A stretch of 64,000 bases of DNA from Lucifuga dentata (lineage: Eukaryota; Chordata; Actinopteri; Ophidiiformes; Bythitidae), in assembly GCA_014773175.1 (NCBI GenBank), contig VXCM01000308.1, forward strand, positions 62,001-126,000, in the 5' to 3' direction. The notes under the pieces were generated by a model. It made no database searches and was not told where the DNA came from. It worked only from the letters and a program-made list of their open reading frames with translations. Below, one piece after another: positions 15,741-28,100 of this stretch (the first letter of the stretch is position 1; each line of letters opens with the position of its first letter). The position numbers and the translations under genes are program-made.

Positions 15741-18125
15741 ATGGTGGAGCGGTCGGACCGAGCTCCTCTGCTGGACTGGGAGGAGATTCCGTCCGCAGAG
15801 AAGCTCAGCGGAGCAACATACGGCAAGGACCGACTGGGGAGCCCGTCTAACAGCCGTGCGTCTTCAGGATGCACCGCGCCGGGATTTGGGTGGAGCACCA
15901 GTCCGGGAGGTCCCAATCCCAGCAGGTCTGTCTCCGATGCAGACGACAGCAGCGCTCCTGCCGCGACCTCTAGTACCCCGACAGGCTCGGATGATGCGCT
16001 GCATCTTGAGACAGAGGAGCATCTCTCGGATTTAGGAGTCAGGGAGGTGTCGCTGGAAGACAGGATGGTGAAATGGGAGGAAAAGGACCAGATTGTGTCG
16101 GTCTTTGTGGTTACATTTAACACCAGATCAGGTGGGATATGAAATACACATACAATAACCACAAGCAAAATTAAATCTCATAGATCTCCAAATATGGGTG
16201 TAGTGTTATAGACAAAACTAAAAGGAAAATAGGAACCACAGGCAGATAAAACAGACCTGCCTTCTATAATTTAACCAATTCTTGTGTGTGACGCCCAAAG
16301 AGCTGTTTGTAAGCAGGTCTACAGGACCTGCTTCTATACAGGTGTGGCTCTTTGTGACCTGGCAATTAATTTAGTGAAATCTAAAAAACAGAAAACACCA
16401 CATATTCTAGCCAATCTACATAATAGATATGACAAGATGTTAAGATGGAATCAAAAAGCTGATGGTTTCTGCAGACTGGGCTCATTAATATTTTTTTCCC
16501 TGGAGGAGACCTGGAGACCTCTGCCAAGACCCAACAGTTTCTCTAATTGTACTTATTTTGCAGAGAATCTCTTGCTATCATTACCTTGAATTCAAACACA
16601 CCACCTTGCAATGTTAAAGCAATTTTAAAAATCTGAATGGGTGAGACAGGATATATACAGGAAAATAACCAATAAATAACCAATAAATAATGGTTCATTT
16701 CTGTAAAACAAAATATCTTTTCTCATATCCTGCCAAACTAGAATCCTTTGAAGAAGATTTGAAGAATCCTTGGGGTTATGTAAGAAATTAATAATGGCTG
16801 ATGTCCTTCTGACAAAGAGACAGGCATAGAAATGCTGGTGAAAACCTTCATAACCTTCTTGGCAGAGGTAAAGAAGGAGACGGTAAAGACAGTGAGCTGC
16901 TGAGCTGATCGGATTTCTTAAGCCAAGAATCCTTGGTTTTAATGTTTCAAAATGATAGAAAATGTTTGAATTGCTAGAGTCCTATAGGGTGGACTTTGGT
17001 GTTGTTTTGTCATTATTTGTTAAGTCACTGATATTGCCTTGGGAATTTTTAGGAAAACATTCTCTTAAAGCCAACAGATAAGGATCAAAACTACTTCTTA
17101 ACCAATACTCATGCCTAAACATAATGTTATCAACACATTATTTCGAATAATATTATTTTGGGATTTTAGTCCAATAAGCTGCTGTCACAAGCAGCTACTA
17201 AGAGTGGGAATCAGATGAGAATCCACTATCATGTTATCAGAACAGTATGTTGCAAGACATTTATGATACATCAACATATTCGTAATTAAAAAAAACAAAA
17301 AACAAAAACATACACCTTTAAACACCATTGTTAGACAAATAAGTGTTTTCAGATTCAACAGCTACAAGTTATGTGTAAAGAACAGATATGCCTCTGCTTA
17401 AGTATCACAATATTGCTGGCAGTGTATTAGTAAGGGTTTTTTGGGGAAAAATAGTAAAACACTTGCTTTAGACTTGAATTCCTAAAAATAAGGTGGCATT
17501 AAATCCAAAAGCATGCAGCCTGTAAAGCTTGCAGTTTCTTTTTTTGCATATCTGCCAACATACTACGATAAGCTAATATTGACTGTTTGTCAGGATATTT
17601 ATTTTAGATGAATTTCCTCAGTATTTAAGAGCCACGTGATATATCACAAATCAAAGAAAAATATTTTGAAATCCTGCTTATGTGCAGAAATAGGACATTA
17701 AATATCTAAAGAGGAAAAAAATTCTACCTCAGCCATTTTTACAGATTGACCTTTATATAATGATCTGACTAATGTTAAGCAGAAGTAATGAATAGGATAG
17801 CTACTTAGCACTACAGGATACTTTAAGCGGAATACTTCACATCAGTCTCAGCTGTCTAAGTGGAAATGGAGTGTCTTTGGTTCAACCACAGGTAGCTTGT
17901 TAGCAACAGATGATTCCAACTAATACATGCAGGTCATTATTAGATTGGAAACCGCATCGGCTGAGTCACTTTCCTTGTTGTCCTGCTCCTATCAGACCAT
18001 ATTTGCTCAGCTGCTGCTTTAGCGTCATATTCAGTTCAGCCATAATGAATTCCAAGGAAACCATTTGGGCTTTGTCACTGTGGTTTCACAGACATAAAAT
18101 ACTGATAGTTACCCTCTGTTCCTGT

Positions 18126-18156
<31 letters not shown>

Positions 18157-21100
18157 CGTATGTGTGTGTGTGAGACAGGCAACATGCTAGAGTGGTGCCT
18201 GCCCAAGGATATGGACCTGGAGGGAGTAGAGTTTAAAGCCATTGCCAGTGGCTCCCACCGGGTCACCACAGACTTCATGTAAGTGTGTGTAGACATGATC
18301 AATGAGAGAGAGAGAGAGAGAGAGAGGAGGTCTGGAAAAGCTGCTCAGTCTCCTGCCTTTGTTTCCATTCATTTAAATATATAGCATAGTTAATGAATAA
18401 AGTATTTGCAAATCAGGGAAGGTTGTTCATCTTTCTGTATTAGTCAAAGGGGAGGGCTTAACTTTTTAGTATTAGGATGCAGCTCCACATCTTCTCTTGG
18501 AAGGACAGCACAACTGAAAGCTTTGCCTGGCACAAAAAGCGCAGCCATCTGGCAATGCCTTCGCCTATCATGACTAATGCCTCCGTCTGTCTCTGTCCCT
18601 CCCTCTATCCTCTCCTTTCTCCATCCGCAGCTACTTCCGGAAGAGCTGTTACTTTGGCCTGGCCTGCTTTGCCAACATGGCGGTGGAGAGCGCAGTGGAG
18701 AGGGGGGCAAGGATGAAGTCTGTAGGGATCTTGTCTCCTTCTTACACCCTGCTCTACCGCTACATGAGCTTCTTGGAGCATCAGGTCAGGTAAGAGGAGC
18801 CAACATGTGTGGTAGAGTGGTCTGCTTGGCCAATAATTTGCTTATGTCAGGCTCACTACTTATCAATCGACCCTTGTATGGTCAAATCACTTGCCTTGGT
18901 TTTGATCTGCGCTAAAGGGCTCAGACAAACATTGTTCACAGTAACTAAACTAAGGATTTATCACATGCAACAAAAAAAAAACCAACTGCTGCTGCAAGCA
19001 AGTAGCGCTGCATTCACAAATATGGAGAAATAATTTTTTCTGTATGATTGCACTCAAATGCACCATTCTGGCACTTTTTCAAATAGTCCAAACTTTCAAC
19101 TATCCAATAAGGCAAAAAGGGAAGATTAAAATAATCTCATCCCTTAGAGTCAGTATGGAAACTTGAAGTCTGTTGGTCGCTTTCAAACCACTTTGGTCAC
19201 ATGGTGTGAGAAGCTGCACGACCTCTAGTGACCACTAGTGGGGGATTGTTCCTTTCCCTTTCACTCCCTCTCCTGTGTTAGTCTACTTTCAGACTTTCCG
19301 TCTGTTTTTTGTTTCTCATTTCCTTCCTTCAGCGATGCCACACTTTAAATATTTTGCTGATGTGGACAGGCTGCAGTGTCCTCCAGCTCATGCTGCGGCC
19401 CACTCCTGTCACACTTCTTCATCGGCAGCCCTTTGAAAGCAACCTTTTCTACATCCTGTCCTTCTTTCCCTCTGCTTTCCCCAATTCTCTTCTCACACTC
19501 TGGCCTCCTGTCATGCAGTGGTCATGCTCCTAGCTTGTCATTCCCCTTGTAGCTCGCTCCAGATTCTCTATCTGCTGACTGCTGTGGCAAGTTGTCTGTT
19601 TCTTACATAAAGGGCTCCCTGTTGGTCATGCTGTGATTAAGTTATTAAGGAATTTGTGTCTCCTTCTGTCTCTCTTCTGGTACTTGCAGCTAGTAGGTTC
19701 ATAGAAAGACTATTTAGAGCTTAAAACTCATAAACAACAGAAAGGTTGAGTCAACACATTAAAAATACTTTCAACCCGAATGTTTAAAAGTCTATATAAT
19801 ATCCAGAGCAGCATGACTAATACAGACTGCAATAATCCTTCTCTCACGTACCTGTTATGTCATATATCCTTGAATCCAAAACCTCAGATTATCCAAGTGG
19901 TGATCCTCTTTTATATATTTGATTTGCTATATGTAGCCCACAATCAAGCAGTATCCTACTTTAAGGAGAGGCAATAACAGCAAGGTACTAAGAAAGCTAC
20001 ATATTTGGTCTTTTTTTTTTTTAAATCAAATTTTGAGTTGCGTTTTTGTGTAAATAGTTATATTACGTCAAATGTTCACGTCATTGGATGTGTCATTTTG
20101 TCCCTTCCAGACTCCAGCTTCAGTCTCCAGGTCACTATTCTCCCCTGGAGGCTTTTTATGAGGACAAGAGAGCCCTTCTGCCCTCCGGTGGTGATGGAGT
20201 TGTTACTGCATGTCCAGCCCATGCCTGGGGAGCTGCTCTCAACCACAGCATGCACCCTGAAATGAAGGTTGGAAGGACTGGCTTAGTCAATAAAACCAAA
20301 TAAATTCTAATGAAGATTAATTTAGCTCTATTAAATATTGTTCTACAGAGCTGTATTGTGACGTTAATGACTCCATGACCAAAAATGTTTTGTTTCTGTA
20401 GTCACTGAGAGTCTGACAGTTACTTTGTAGTCAAGTAGTTTTCTCCATGCAAACTTGCAAAAACATTGTCATGGTCCTTTAAAAGTATGGGGAGGGGGAA
20501 AAAAAAAACATGATCACAATTTCCAGTAAAATATGTACCTGAGTAAGCTTGTGGATCCCTCTCTATTTTCCTGTGTGTCTGGAGCAGATCACACACCCCG
20601 CAGGTTGCATGTCCCAGTTCATCCGCTTCTTTGGGGAGCAGATTATGGTGCTGTGGAAGCTGGCTCTGCTCCGGAAACGCATCCTCATCTTCTCCCCGCC
20701 ACCTGTTGGAGTGGTCTGCTACCGGGGTGAGAATGATTTGATTTAAGCGTGGATGGGATTAAATAATTTCATCCTAAAAAAGAAAAAGAGCTTTGTTATT
20801 GTTTAAGGTTAAGGGTCATCAAAAGAAGAGAAGTCATGCTTTTGTCTTGTCTCTCTAACACTCAAGTTTCTAATTTCACTCTCTACCTCTCCTCCATCTC
20901 AGTGTACTGCTGCTGTTGCCTGGCAAACATCTCCATACCCGGGGTGGGCATGGCCGTGCCCGAATTTCGCCCGTTTTTCTATGTTAACGTTGCTGATATC
21001 AGTGCACTGGAGAACGAGCTCTCCTATGTAGCATGTAAGTAGATGTGGTTAATGTTATAAAAAGCTAAGTAAGATTATTTTAATCTTTGTCTTTTGCAGT

Positions 21101-22225
21101 GTGTGTTAATTATGTTTGTGTGTGCTCAGGTACCACTGAGAAGATCTTTGAGGAGAAGAAGGATCTGTATGATGTGTATGTGGACAATCAGAATGTGAAG
21201 ACCTACAGAGAAGGTCTGAAGCCTCTGCTCCGCCTCAGCACCGCAGACAGAGACAAATATCGCAAACTCACCGAGCAGAGGTAGGTGGTGTCGTTTAGAG
21301 ATGACTGCTTCTACTTTCTGTTATATTAAATAGATTGGGAAATTTAAAAAAAAAATGCTGATTTATTCAAACTACCATTTTGCAAGATAAACATACTCTT
21401 TTCTGGAGTTCCTCATTATTCCAAAAAGCAATCTGGGTGGTTAAAATGAAAGGAGTAGAGACAGTGAGAAAATTCTGCACTCTAATAAAAAGTTTAAGGT
21501 CATAGACAAAAAAGAAACCAACCAGGATTTCCACACAAAGTAACAAATAAATCCAACAACTTTTGTATTTAAAAAAAAAAAAAAAAAAAAAAAAAGGCAG
21601 AATCATCAGATCTCATGAGCTTCTTTTGGATTTCTTCCAAAGTGGCTGATTTTTCAAATCCCAGACTTGATGACTCATAAACACAACAGTAACTAACTTT
21701 TGTAATTAACCAAGTTTGTATATAGTTTTCTAAAGAGCAGTTGAGACAAAACAAAAAAGTTAATGAACTTTTATATGTGTGTGTGTGTGTAGGCAGATGC
21801 TTCTGTACTCCCAGGAAGAGAATGGAGACTGTGGGTCCAGTGAAGAGGATCTCTTTATCTTGTAAGTAAATAAACTATCTATTTTAAAGTTTAGCAGACT
21901 GTACCTGGAACAAAAAAGAAAATCAAAGTTTTTTGGAGGTTGGATAAAAGTGAATCCATGACATAAACCTCAGAGGTGTGGGCACTGCAGTTTCTGAATC
22001 ACCTCACCTTTCATTCTTAACTCACCTAGGTTTTTCCTAGAGCAGAACAACAGGATTTTCCAGACGTTGAGCGAAGTGGCCGGAAGCCCTGATCCCACTC
22101 TTACCCAGGAGACTGTGAGGGCCATGGGCCTGGATCCCCATGGAGACAGGCTCTTCCTGCTCCACCTGCTGGAGATCTACGGCTACGACACCCTGTTGCT
22201 CTCAGACCTGCTCTGCTGCAGCTGA
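15741..22225 (+). CDS. dennd11: dennd11 (LCHN/KIAA1147), DENN domain-containing protein 11
   Basis: Dennd11 belongs to the DENN-domain family, which is linked to Rab exchange activity; its own substrate is not firmly established. Nine exons join in frame to 497 residues (human about 455): 15741-16131, 18179-18278, 18631-18789, 20111-20267, 20588-20726, 20903-21034, 21130-21280, 21793-21861, 22030-22225. The first exon gives a low-complexity Ser/Gly-rich N-terminus, which accounts for the extra length. After it come conserved blocks: [104 protein letters not shown] and [13 protein letters not shown]. The protein ends in LLCCS. Start: the first ATG of the exon, matching the human MVE- start. 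Intron 1 (16132-18178) contains no other gene that I can see. Confidence 0.96.
18303..18326. repeat. (GA)n microsatellite
   Basis: AG dinucleotide run shortly after the dennd11 exon at 18179-18278. Confidence 0.85.
21570..21596. repeat. Poly(A) tract
   Basis: Pure A run in the dennd11 intron 21281-21792. It could be the tail of an old retroposed sequence on the plus strand, but no element body is recognisable before it. Confidence 0.7.
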
Positions 22226-23705
22226 GAGACACCAGACGTTTGACTTTTTTTTGCTTTTCCTCACTGCTGTTTTTAAAGGGAGTTGATCTGCCTTCAGCCG
22301 CTTCCAAGTACTGGGCCTCTTGGACTCTTTAGCACCGTTTAAGCTCCAGGTATTTCTGTGGAATAACTTGTATAGTATAACATTGCATAACACCACAGAC
22401 TGACAAGAACAACAAAAAAAAAGAACACCAGTGGTCAAGTGTCAGTTACACTTTACTCTCTGGCCATGGATGGCAGGACCCTCCATTCTCCTGCTGAATC
22501 CCCAAAACTTCCACACTGGAATAATTTGTGAAAGCTACGACGCTCCGCAAACAGCAAAGCGCTGAGACCTGCAGTGGGGCATCAAGTTGAATGAACAGAG
22601 CAGAAGACTTAAAACTAGAATTAAGAGATTTAGGAAACACAAAGTAGAGACTGTGAAGGTATAAAATTCACAGAGGTTTTGTTTTGAGCATTTACTGTAC
22701 ATAATGTACAGCATGGCGTGACATTAGGCCTGCCTCTTTGCCATGTATTAAGTACTGCATTTAGTCCAAAATTCAGGCCTCTGTGTCAAAATCAGGGCCT
22801 CATTTCACAAAATTTAATGTGAATTCTAGCAGGTCAGATCACTTTGATTCACTTTAGCCATTGCTGAATTAATCGCAGTGTTAAGGACAATTTTGGCCTC
22901 AACGTGGTGTGACACGTGAACAAATCAGATTTTATCAATGATGTCCAGTTTGAGAAGGCTGATGGTAGACAGATCCACAGTAGAGCAACCCATTTTATCC
23001 ATGGACATAAAGTTGTATATATGATTTTTTTTTTTAAATGACTTGAAAGCCAACATGTGCATGAGAGATCTCAGGGAATGGGTATAGGTGCAATTCTGTA
23101 CCTGTCAAGCTGACACATTATGAAAGGAAACAGTGTGTGGGGGGGGGATATGATGAGATCTTTCAGGCTCATTTGACAAAAGAGCAATTGTACTTGAGGA
23201 CATCATGTTTAGACTTTTAACAACTACTTAGTGGAAATATGAAATTTTCCTTTGCTGATCAACTTTTCAGCACAAATACCTCAGATGAGGAGCAGCTCAG
23301 CATTTGGATATGTTTTGATGTACAAAGTCGATTGTGGAAGCCATCTTTGCCTATGTATGCATTTGAGCCTTTGAGGCAACAAAAACATGAGTAAAGCTTT
23401 TTTTTTTAAAGGCTGGGTGCCCACAAATCTAAATGAAAAGATCTAAATGAATCTAAATGAAAACTTGAATGTTTACCATTGACTATACGGGAAGCCATTT
23501 TTGTTATGTGTAATGCATTGGTAGATAAAAATGTGTCCGCATCGGTTTGCTTTTCTTGGTGCAGAAGAGAATCGTGCATTCTGCCATATAGACTCAAATC
23601 ACAGCATAATGCATCTTCATCCAGATGCAGAGGACCTTTTCAGTAAAATGAGATTCAAATAGTATTAGGTTGAAATAAAAACGTGAATACCTGGGTGTGA
23701 GGTCT

Positions 23706-23747
23706 GAATGGGTTCAAACCTGTGACAGCACAGGTTTGAACCCCATT
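23706..23747. repeat. Hairpin in dennd11 3' UTR
   Basis: A perfect 14 bp stem, GGTTCAAACCTGTG at 23711-23724 and its complement at 23729-23742, closes a 4 nt loop. The stem continues outward through GAATG/CATTC past one bulged base. See the findings. Confidence 0.85.
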
Positions 23748-23880
23748 CTAGATGCATACTACATAACATATGTCAGAAACAGCTGATCTTAAATTTCCAA
23801 AAGCATAATACTACAATTGCCACTTAACTGCTTTAGAACTGTTAGGGTTGATGTGCTGAAAAAGATACTAAAGCATCACT

Positions 23881-24438
23881 TTAAAGGACCAAAACAGCAA
23901 CTTTGCATGTTTGAGCCTAATATCTTCAATTTTCATACACATGACGTTACTGACAATCATTTCCCAAAGCATACTACTGGAATGGTGAATTTTTTTTTTT
24001 TTTTTTTTTNTTCTGGTACGCTATTAAAATCAACTTGCTGATACTTGAAACGTTCTTGGGATAGGTAATCCATTATCATGAATCAGAAAAGTATTCAGGT
24101 TTTTTTTGAAGTTACATAATTTTAGCGTTTAAGTGCAATAAAAAGCATGGAGTGAATGTATCTCCACCAGGAATATAGTCCCAAAAGAAGACCTGCGTTT
24201 ATCGAAAAATTTTAATGACTGTGACTTCATAATTTTGCGTAACTATTAGCAGGCGAAACATCGATTTTTAAGGTGGGTGTATCGCTTGAATATTTGATTT
24301 TGAAAGATTAAAAGATTTTGCAAAATATCAGGAAAGCTGAAATCCAGTTTCATCCTTTGGGAAATGATTGTCAGTAACGTAACATGTAAGAAAATTGAAT
24401 ATATTAGGCTCAACCATGCAAAATGACCGGTCCTTTAA
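23881..24438. mobile_element. TTAA-flanked MITE, full-length copy
   Basis: The element runs from TTAA-AGGACC to GGTCCT-TTAA. About 90 bp at each end are inverted copies of each other, including GCATG(G)TTGAGCCTAATAT and GTTACTGACAATCATTTCCCAAAG. There is no transposase frame inside. The TTAA target duplication is the hallmark of the piggyBac superfamily, so a non-autonomous piggyBac-type MITE is likely. An N inside a poly(T) run sits at 24010. Confidence 0.8.
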
Positions 24439-24872
24439 GTCAGTTCTGTTGTTTAACTGCTTCTGAGAAAGACATTTTTTCCACTTTCTGAAAGAAACAC
24501 TAAGCTAATTTGGTGCTTTAGTCACTGTGGGCTATGTGCCACATGCTGAAGGTTAGCATTTAGTTCGCTTTATTCCTCTTCTTTTTTTTTTTTTTTTTTT
24601 TAAGTATTTAGCTGTAAATTATTCAAAGTGTAAATATTCGATTGCTGTAACATTCTGTGAAGAAATGGGATCACTTGAATGTGTTTTATAATTTCATTAC
24701 GATCCCATAGATCCTTTGTGTATGAAGTATGTGTTCAATTGTCCCATGTGAGCAAAACAACCTTGAGCCTATTTTTAAGCTACATCACCTGATATTTTAG
24801 ACATCCCATACAAAGCTGAAGTAAACATGTTTGTAGTTGAAGATAGCCTGATTCATATCAAAACTCCTTCAT

Positions 24873-24882
24873 TTTATTTATT
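24873..24882 (-). promoter_or_regulatory. Candidate fgd4 poly(A) signals
   Basis: TTTATTTATT on the plus strand gives two overlapping AATAAA hexamers on the minus strand, about 240 bp after the end of the last recognisable fgd4 exon. Confidence 0.4.
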
Positions 24883-24902
24883 TTACTGTAAACCATGTCA
24901 AA

Positions 24903-24908
24903 AATAAA
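24903..24908 (+). promoter_or_regulatory. dennd11 poly(A) signal (AATAAA)
   Basis: Canonical hexamer 2.7 kb after the stop codon, followed by a GT-containing stretch. It lies close to the minus-strand AATAAA copies at 24873-24882, which could serve fgd4. Confidence 0.55.
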
Positions 24909-25118
24909 GTGTGCGGACACTCGAAAAGACACAACAGTTCTTATCTTTCTCTTAAATATATGGATTTTTTTTTAAAAATGTTGGCATACTTGAACTTCAC
25001 TTTTTTTCCAGATGCATAGCTCAAAGCTGTGGTCTTTAACATTAAAACCAGTTTTTATCTTTTATGGAGGTATTTTAAGTTTGTGTAAATATGCTACAAG
25101 GTGGCTGACCTCAAACAT

Positions 25119-28100
25119 TCAGGAGTTCTTTCCACTTTGCCACTGTTGACAAACTGTAGTGACAAGAACAGTCAGCAGGCAGGCCGGCATCTTGTCCGTC
25201 ACAGTAACGTTGAGGGCAGCCAGCCGGCACCGTTTTAGGGCCAAGCTGTCGCAGAAGAAAGTGTGGGAGCATCTGGACTGGCTTAGACAGAAACAGGCCT
25301 GATCTTGGAGCTCCAGAGCCATCAGAGGGGAATCTGCCACATGAAAAGCCCAGCAGAGGCATGCTGGATGGGGGCATCACGTTCTGGGATGTGCGCGTAG
25401 AAGAAGTGAGAGTTTTTTTCTCATGAGGTTAAAGCACACTACACAATCCGTCTTCACAGTCTGACTGTGAGGCTACGACAGAGACATAAGCTCTTTTTCT
25501 CACAGCTGCCTCTGTGTGCTGTAGGAATGAATGCTTTGGGCTAAAAATCTAATTATTTAAACTGCCATTTAAATAGTAATTATTTTCCTTAAATTTAAGT
25601 GCAGGTCTTTATTGGTGCCTACATAATATCAAACATCTAACAACCTTACTTACAATTTGCTGCTAATTCGTTCTAAAGACACCGTGATTTAGACTGATTA
25701 AAACTTCACATCTTGCAATTTATAAAATACACTATCAATTTGTGATTCTGATATATATATATTAAAAAAAACCAACCTGTTCAGCCCTAATTTGGAGCAA
25801 TGTTTAGTTTTATGTTTTTAGTTTTGAAAATGCATGTGTCAGTAGAGATCACGCCATAAAACACACACTCTTACACAGTCAGACACACTGACCAAGGACC
25901 TTGGGTGGTACAACTTTAAGGTGTTTGTGTAACCTATGATAATGCACCATTATGAACAGTCAACATTACTGTAAGTGCTGTAATAGTACTTGTATGGTAC
26001 TTCCATTCATCACTGTGTTATGTGGTCTTGTTTGTCTGGCAGAAGTGTGAGAGAGCGACAGGTCCATACCTGCGTGGCAGTGTACAGGTGGAGGCCTGGA
26101 GGCTCAATCCTGAGAATAATATTTCAAGAGGCCACTAACCATAGTGTTACTGGACACTAGAGACGCATCCAACTGGGAGAGAAGCAAGGAAAAACAGTTA
26201 CCATAACATTGTTTTCTCTGGAGGAAAAGTCACAATCTATTCTTATCATCATCATCATCATCACTAGCAGTGCTACTAACAAGTGCAGCAGCGCACAAAG
26301 AGTCATTGTGGCTCACCTCTAGTATTCTTCTCTTCTTGCCCTCCACCCTTTCCCCTCCGTGCTGGCCTGTCAGGACGGAGTNCCTCTAGTATTCTTCTCT
26401 TCTTGCCCTCCACCCTTTCCCCTCCGTGCTGGCCTGTCAGGACGGAGTAGCAGGCTTTACACACTTTGTTCAGCTTGTTCCCGTCATACTCCAAAGCCAT
26501 TTTGTTGTCTGAACACTTCCAACACACCACCTGGGACGGCGAGGAAACAACTGCTACTGAATCGTCTTCGAGCAGGACACGATTTTTACAGCAAGTTTAG
26601 TACAAAGTCTCACTCACGCAGCTGCAGGCTCGGCAGTGATGCCTTCTTCTGGTGAATGCGTTGAAAGGCTCCTGGCATTTCATACACTCAGTCACCTCGT
26701 TGTCCCTGATCCAGCGGGGGGCACGCCAGCCAAGCTCCTCCGTCTACAAAGCACATATACAGCAATTTGGATTAAAAAATACTTAAGTCACAAAATCCGC
26801 TCCGCCCTCCCCTCTATTTCCACAGAAGAAATACTATTCAGCTTACTGGATTGTCCACATTCAGGTCCTTGGAAGCCAGTTTAAAGGTTTCATTTTTCCT
26901 CTGAAATACATCAATAGCTTCCTGAATCACCTGGGGGTAAAAGTCACTTTATCAAATATGACTGACACTAATCTTTTACTACGTTCTGCAACATTTGACG
27001 TGTTGCATCAAAGACTAAATAGAAACACACTGGTACCTTGATCCATTCATCTCAGTCTTGTTCTGAGCTGAAAAAAAAAAAGAAAAAAGATTTAAATTGG
27101 ATTTCAGAGAACAGATTTTATTTTAATAGAACTGGATTGTACACAGCCTTCTTTATACTGAATAATTTAAATGTGCATCAAATATATGTACAATATTAAA
27201 TTAATATACTAAAATTATTGCAGCTCAGTTGGTATCGCATATCCACACACACAAACCTGGCCTGCAGCTCAAGGATCCTCTCTTTCCTGGATACCTGGAA
27301 GGTGTATGGGTGGTCTTCATTGCTGGTCTGTTGCACCTGCATGGCATCCATCCCAATTCGGGCGCGGACAGTAAAACGCTGCCCCACCAGGCTGAACTTG
27401 GGAGTGCAGCACAGGAGGAAATTGTTGAACTGTGGAGAAAAATTAAAGAATACAACTTTAAAACCTTACACATTTACATGTTGGTATGATACAACTTTAT
27501 TCTGTGATTCCATTCTGTTTGTTTATATACACTCTTTGTCTAACCATGAAGAGGTGTCTGTCCATGCAGGATGTGTTCCTGGCAGCAAGCTTGAGCAGGC
27601 GACCTTCTTTGAGAAACTCGTTGGCAGGGTTCACCACCTCTTCCTCTCCAACCATCTCATAGATCTCCAGCAGCCGCTTCAACCTCTCCTACAGGGAAAC
27701 AAAGAAACAATAAAACCGACCTGAGGGGGCTACAAATGGAAAAGTGGCACTCCTTCTGGGGCTATACAATTGAATTATATTATTGGTCATATTTGTTTTA
27801 TTCAGAATTTTTGTTGAAATATTGCAATGCCAGTATATAGTGTTTCTTTCTGTGAATAATCAAGTTTAAGAAATGTAATTAGAGCAAAACAAATGTACTG
27901 GGAGTTTAGCCCTAATGGTCTAGCTCTATTATCCCCAGTGAGATTTTCCATCCATAACAAGAAATTATTCAAATCAAGTTTCTAGGATCAATTTTACAGT
28001 ATAACTGATGTGTCATGTGACCAAGATGAAATACTACGCAATGTTAATGGTAGTAGTCACTTCGCCAGTAATCCAGAGTTCATACGGTGAAAATGCAGAG

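Larger units (their letters stand above)
22226..24908 (+). other. dennd11 3' UTR
   Basis: No coding region is visible for 2.7 kb after the dennd11 stop. A clean AATAAA at 24903-24908 is the best end of the transcript. If so, the UTR contains a hairpin (23706-23747) and a complete TTAA-flanked MITE (23881-24438). AT-rich sequence with poly(T) tracts fills the rest. Confidence 0.55.

Noticed and set aside
16132..18178. Small plus-strand open frame at 16284-16589 in dennd11 intron 1
   Set aside because: About 100 codons with no domain, no splice support and AT-rich composition like the surrounding intron.
25111..25380. An uninterrupted alternative C-terminus for fgd4 in the first frame of the last exon
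   Set aside because: The frame is open to 25111, but after MPLLGF it shows no PH-domain residues, while the +1 frame does. I treat it as a frameshift and not a new tail.
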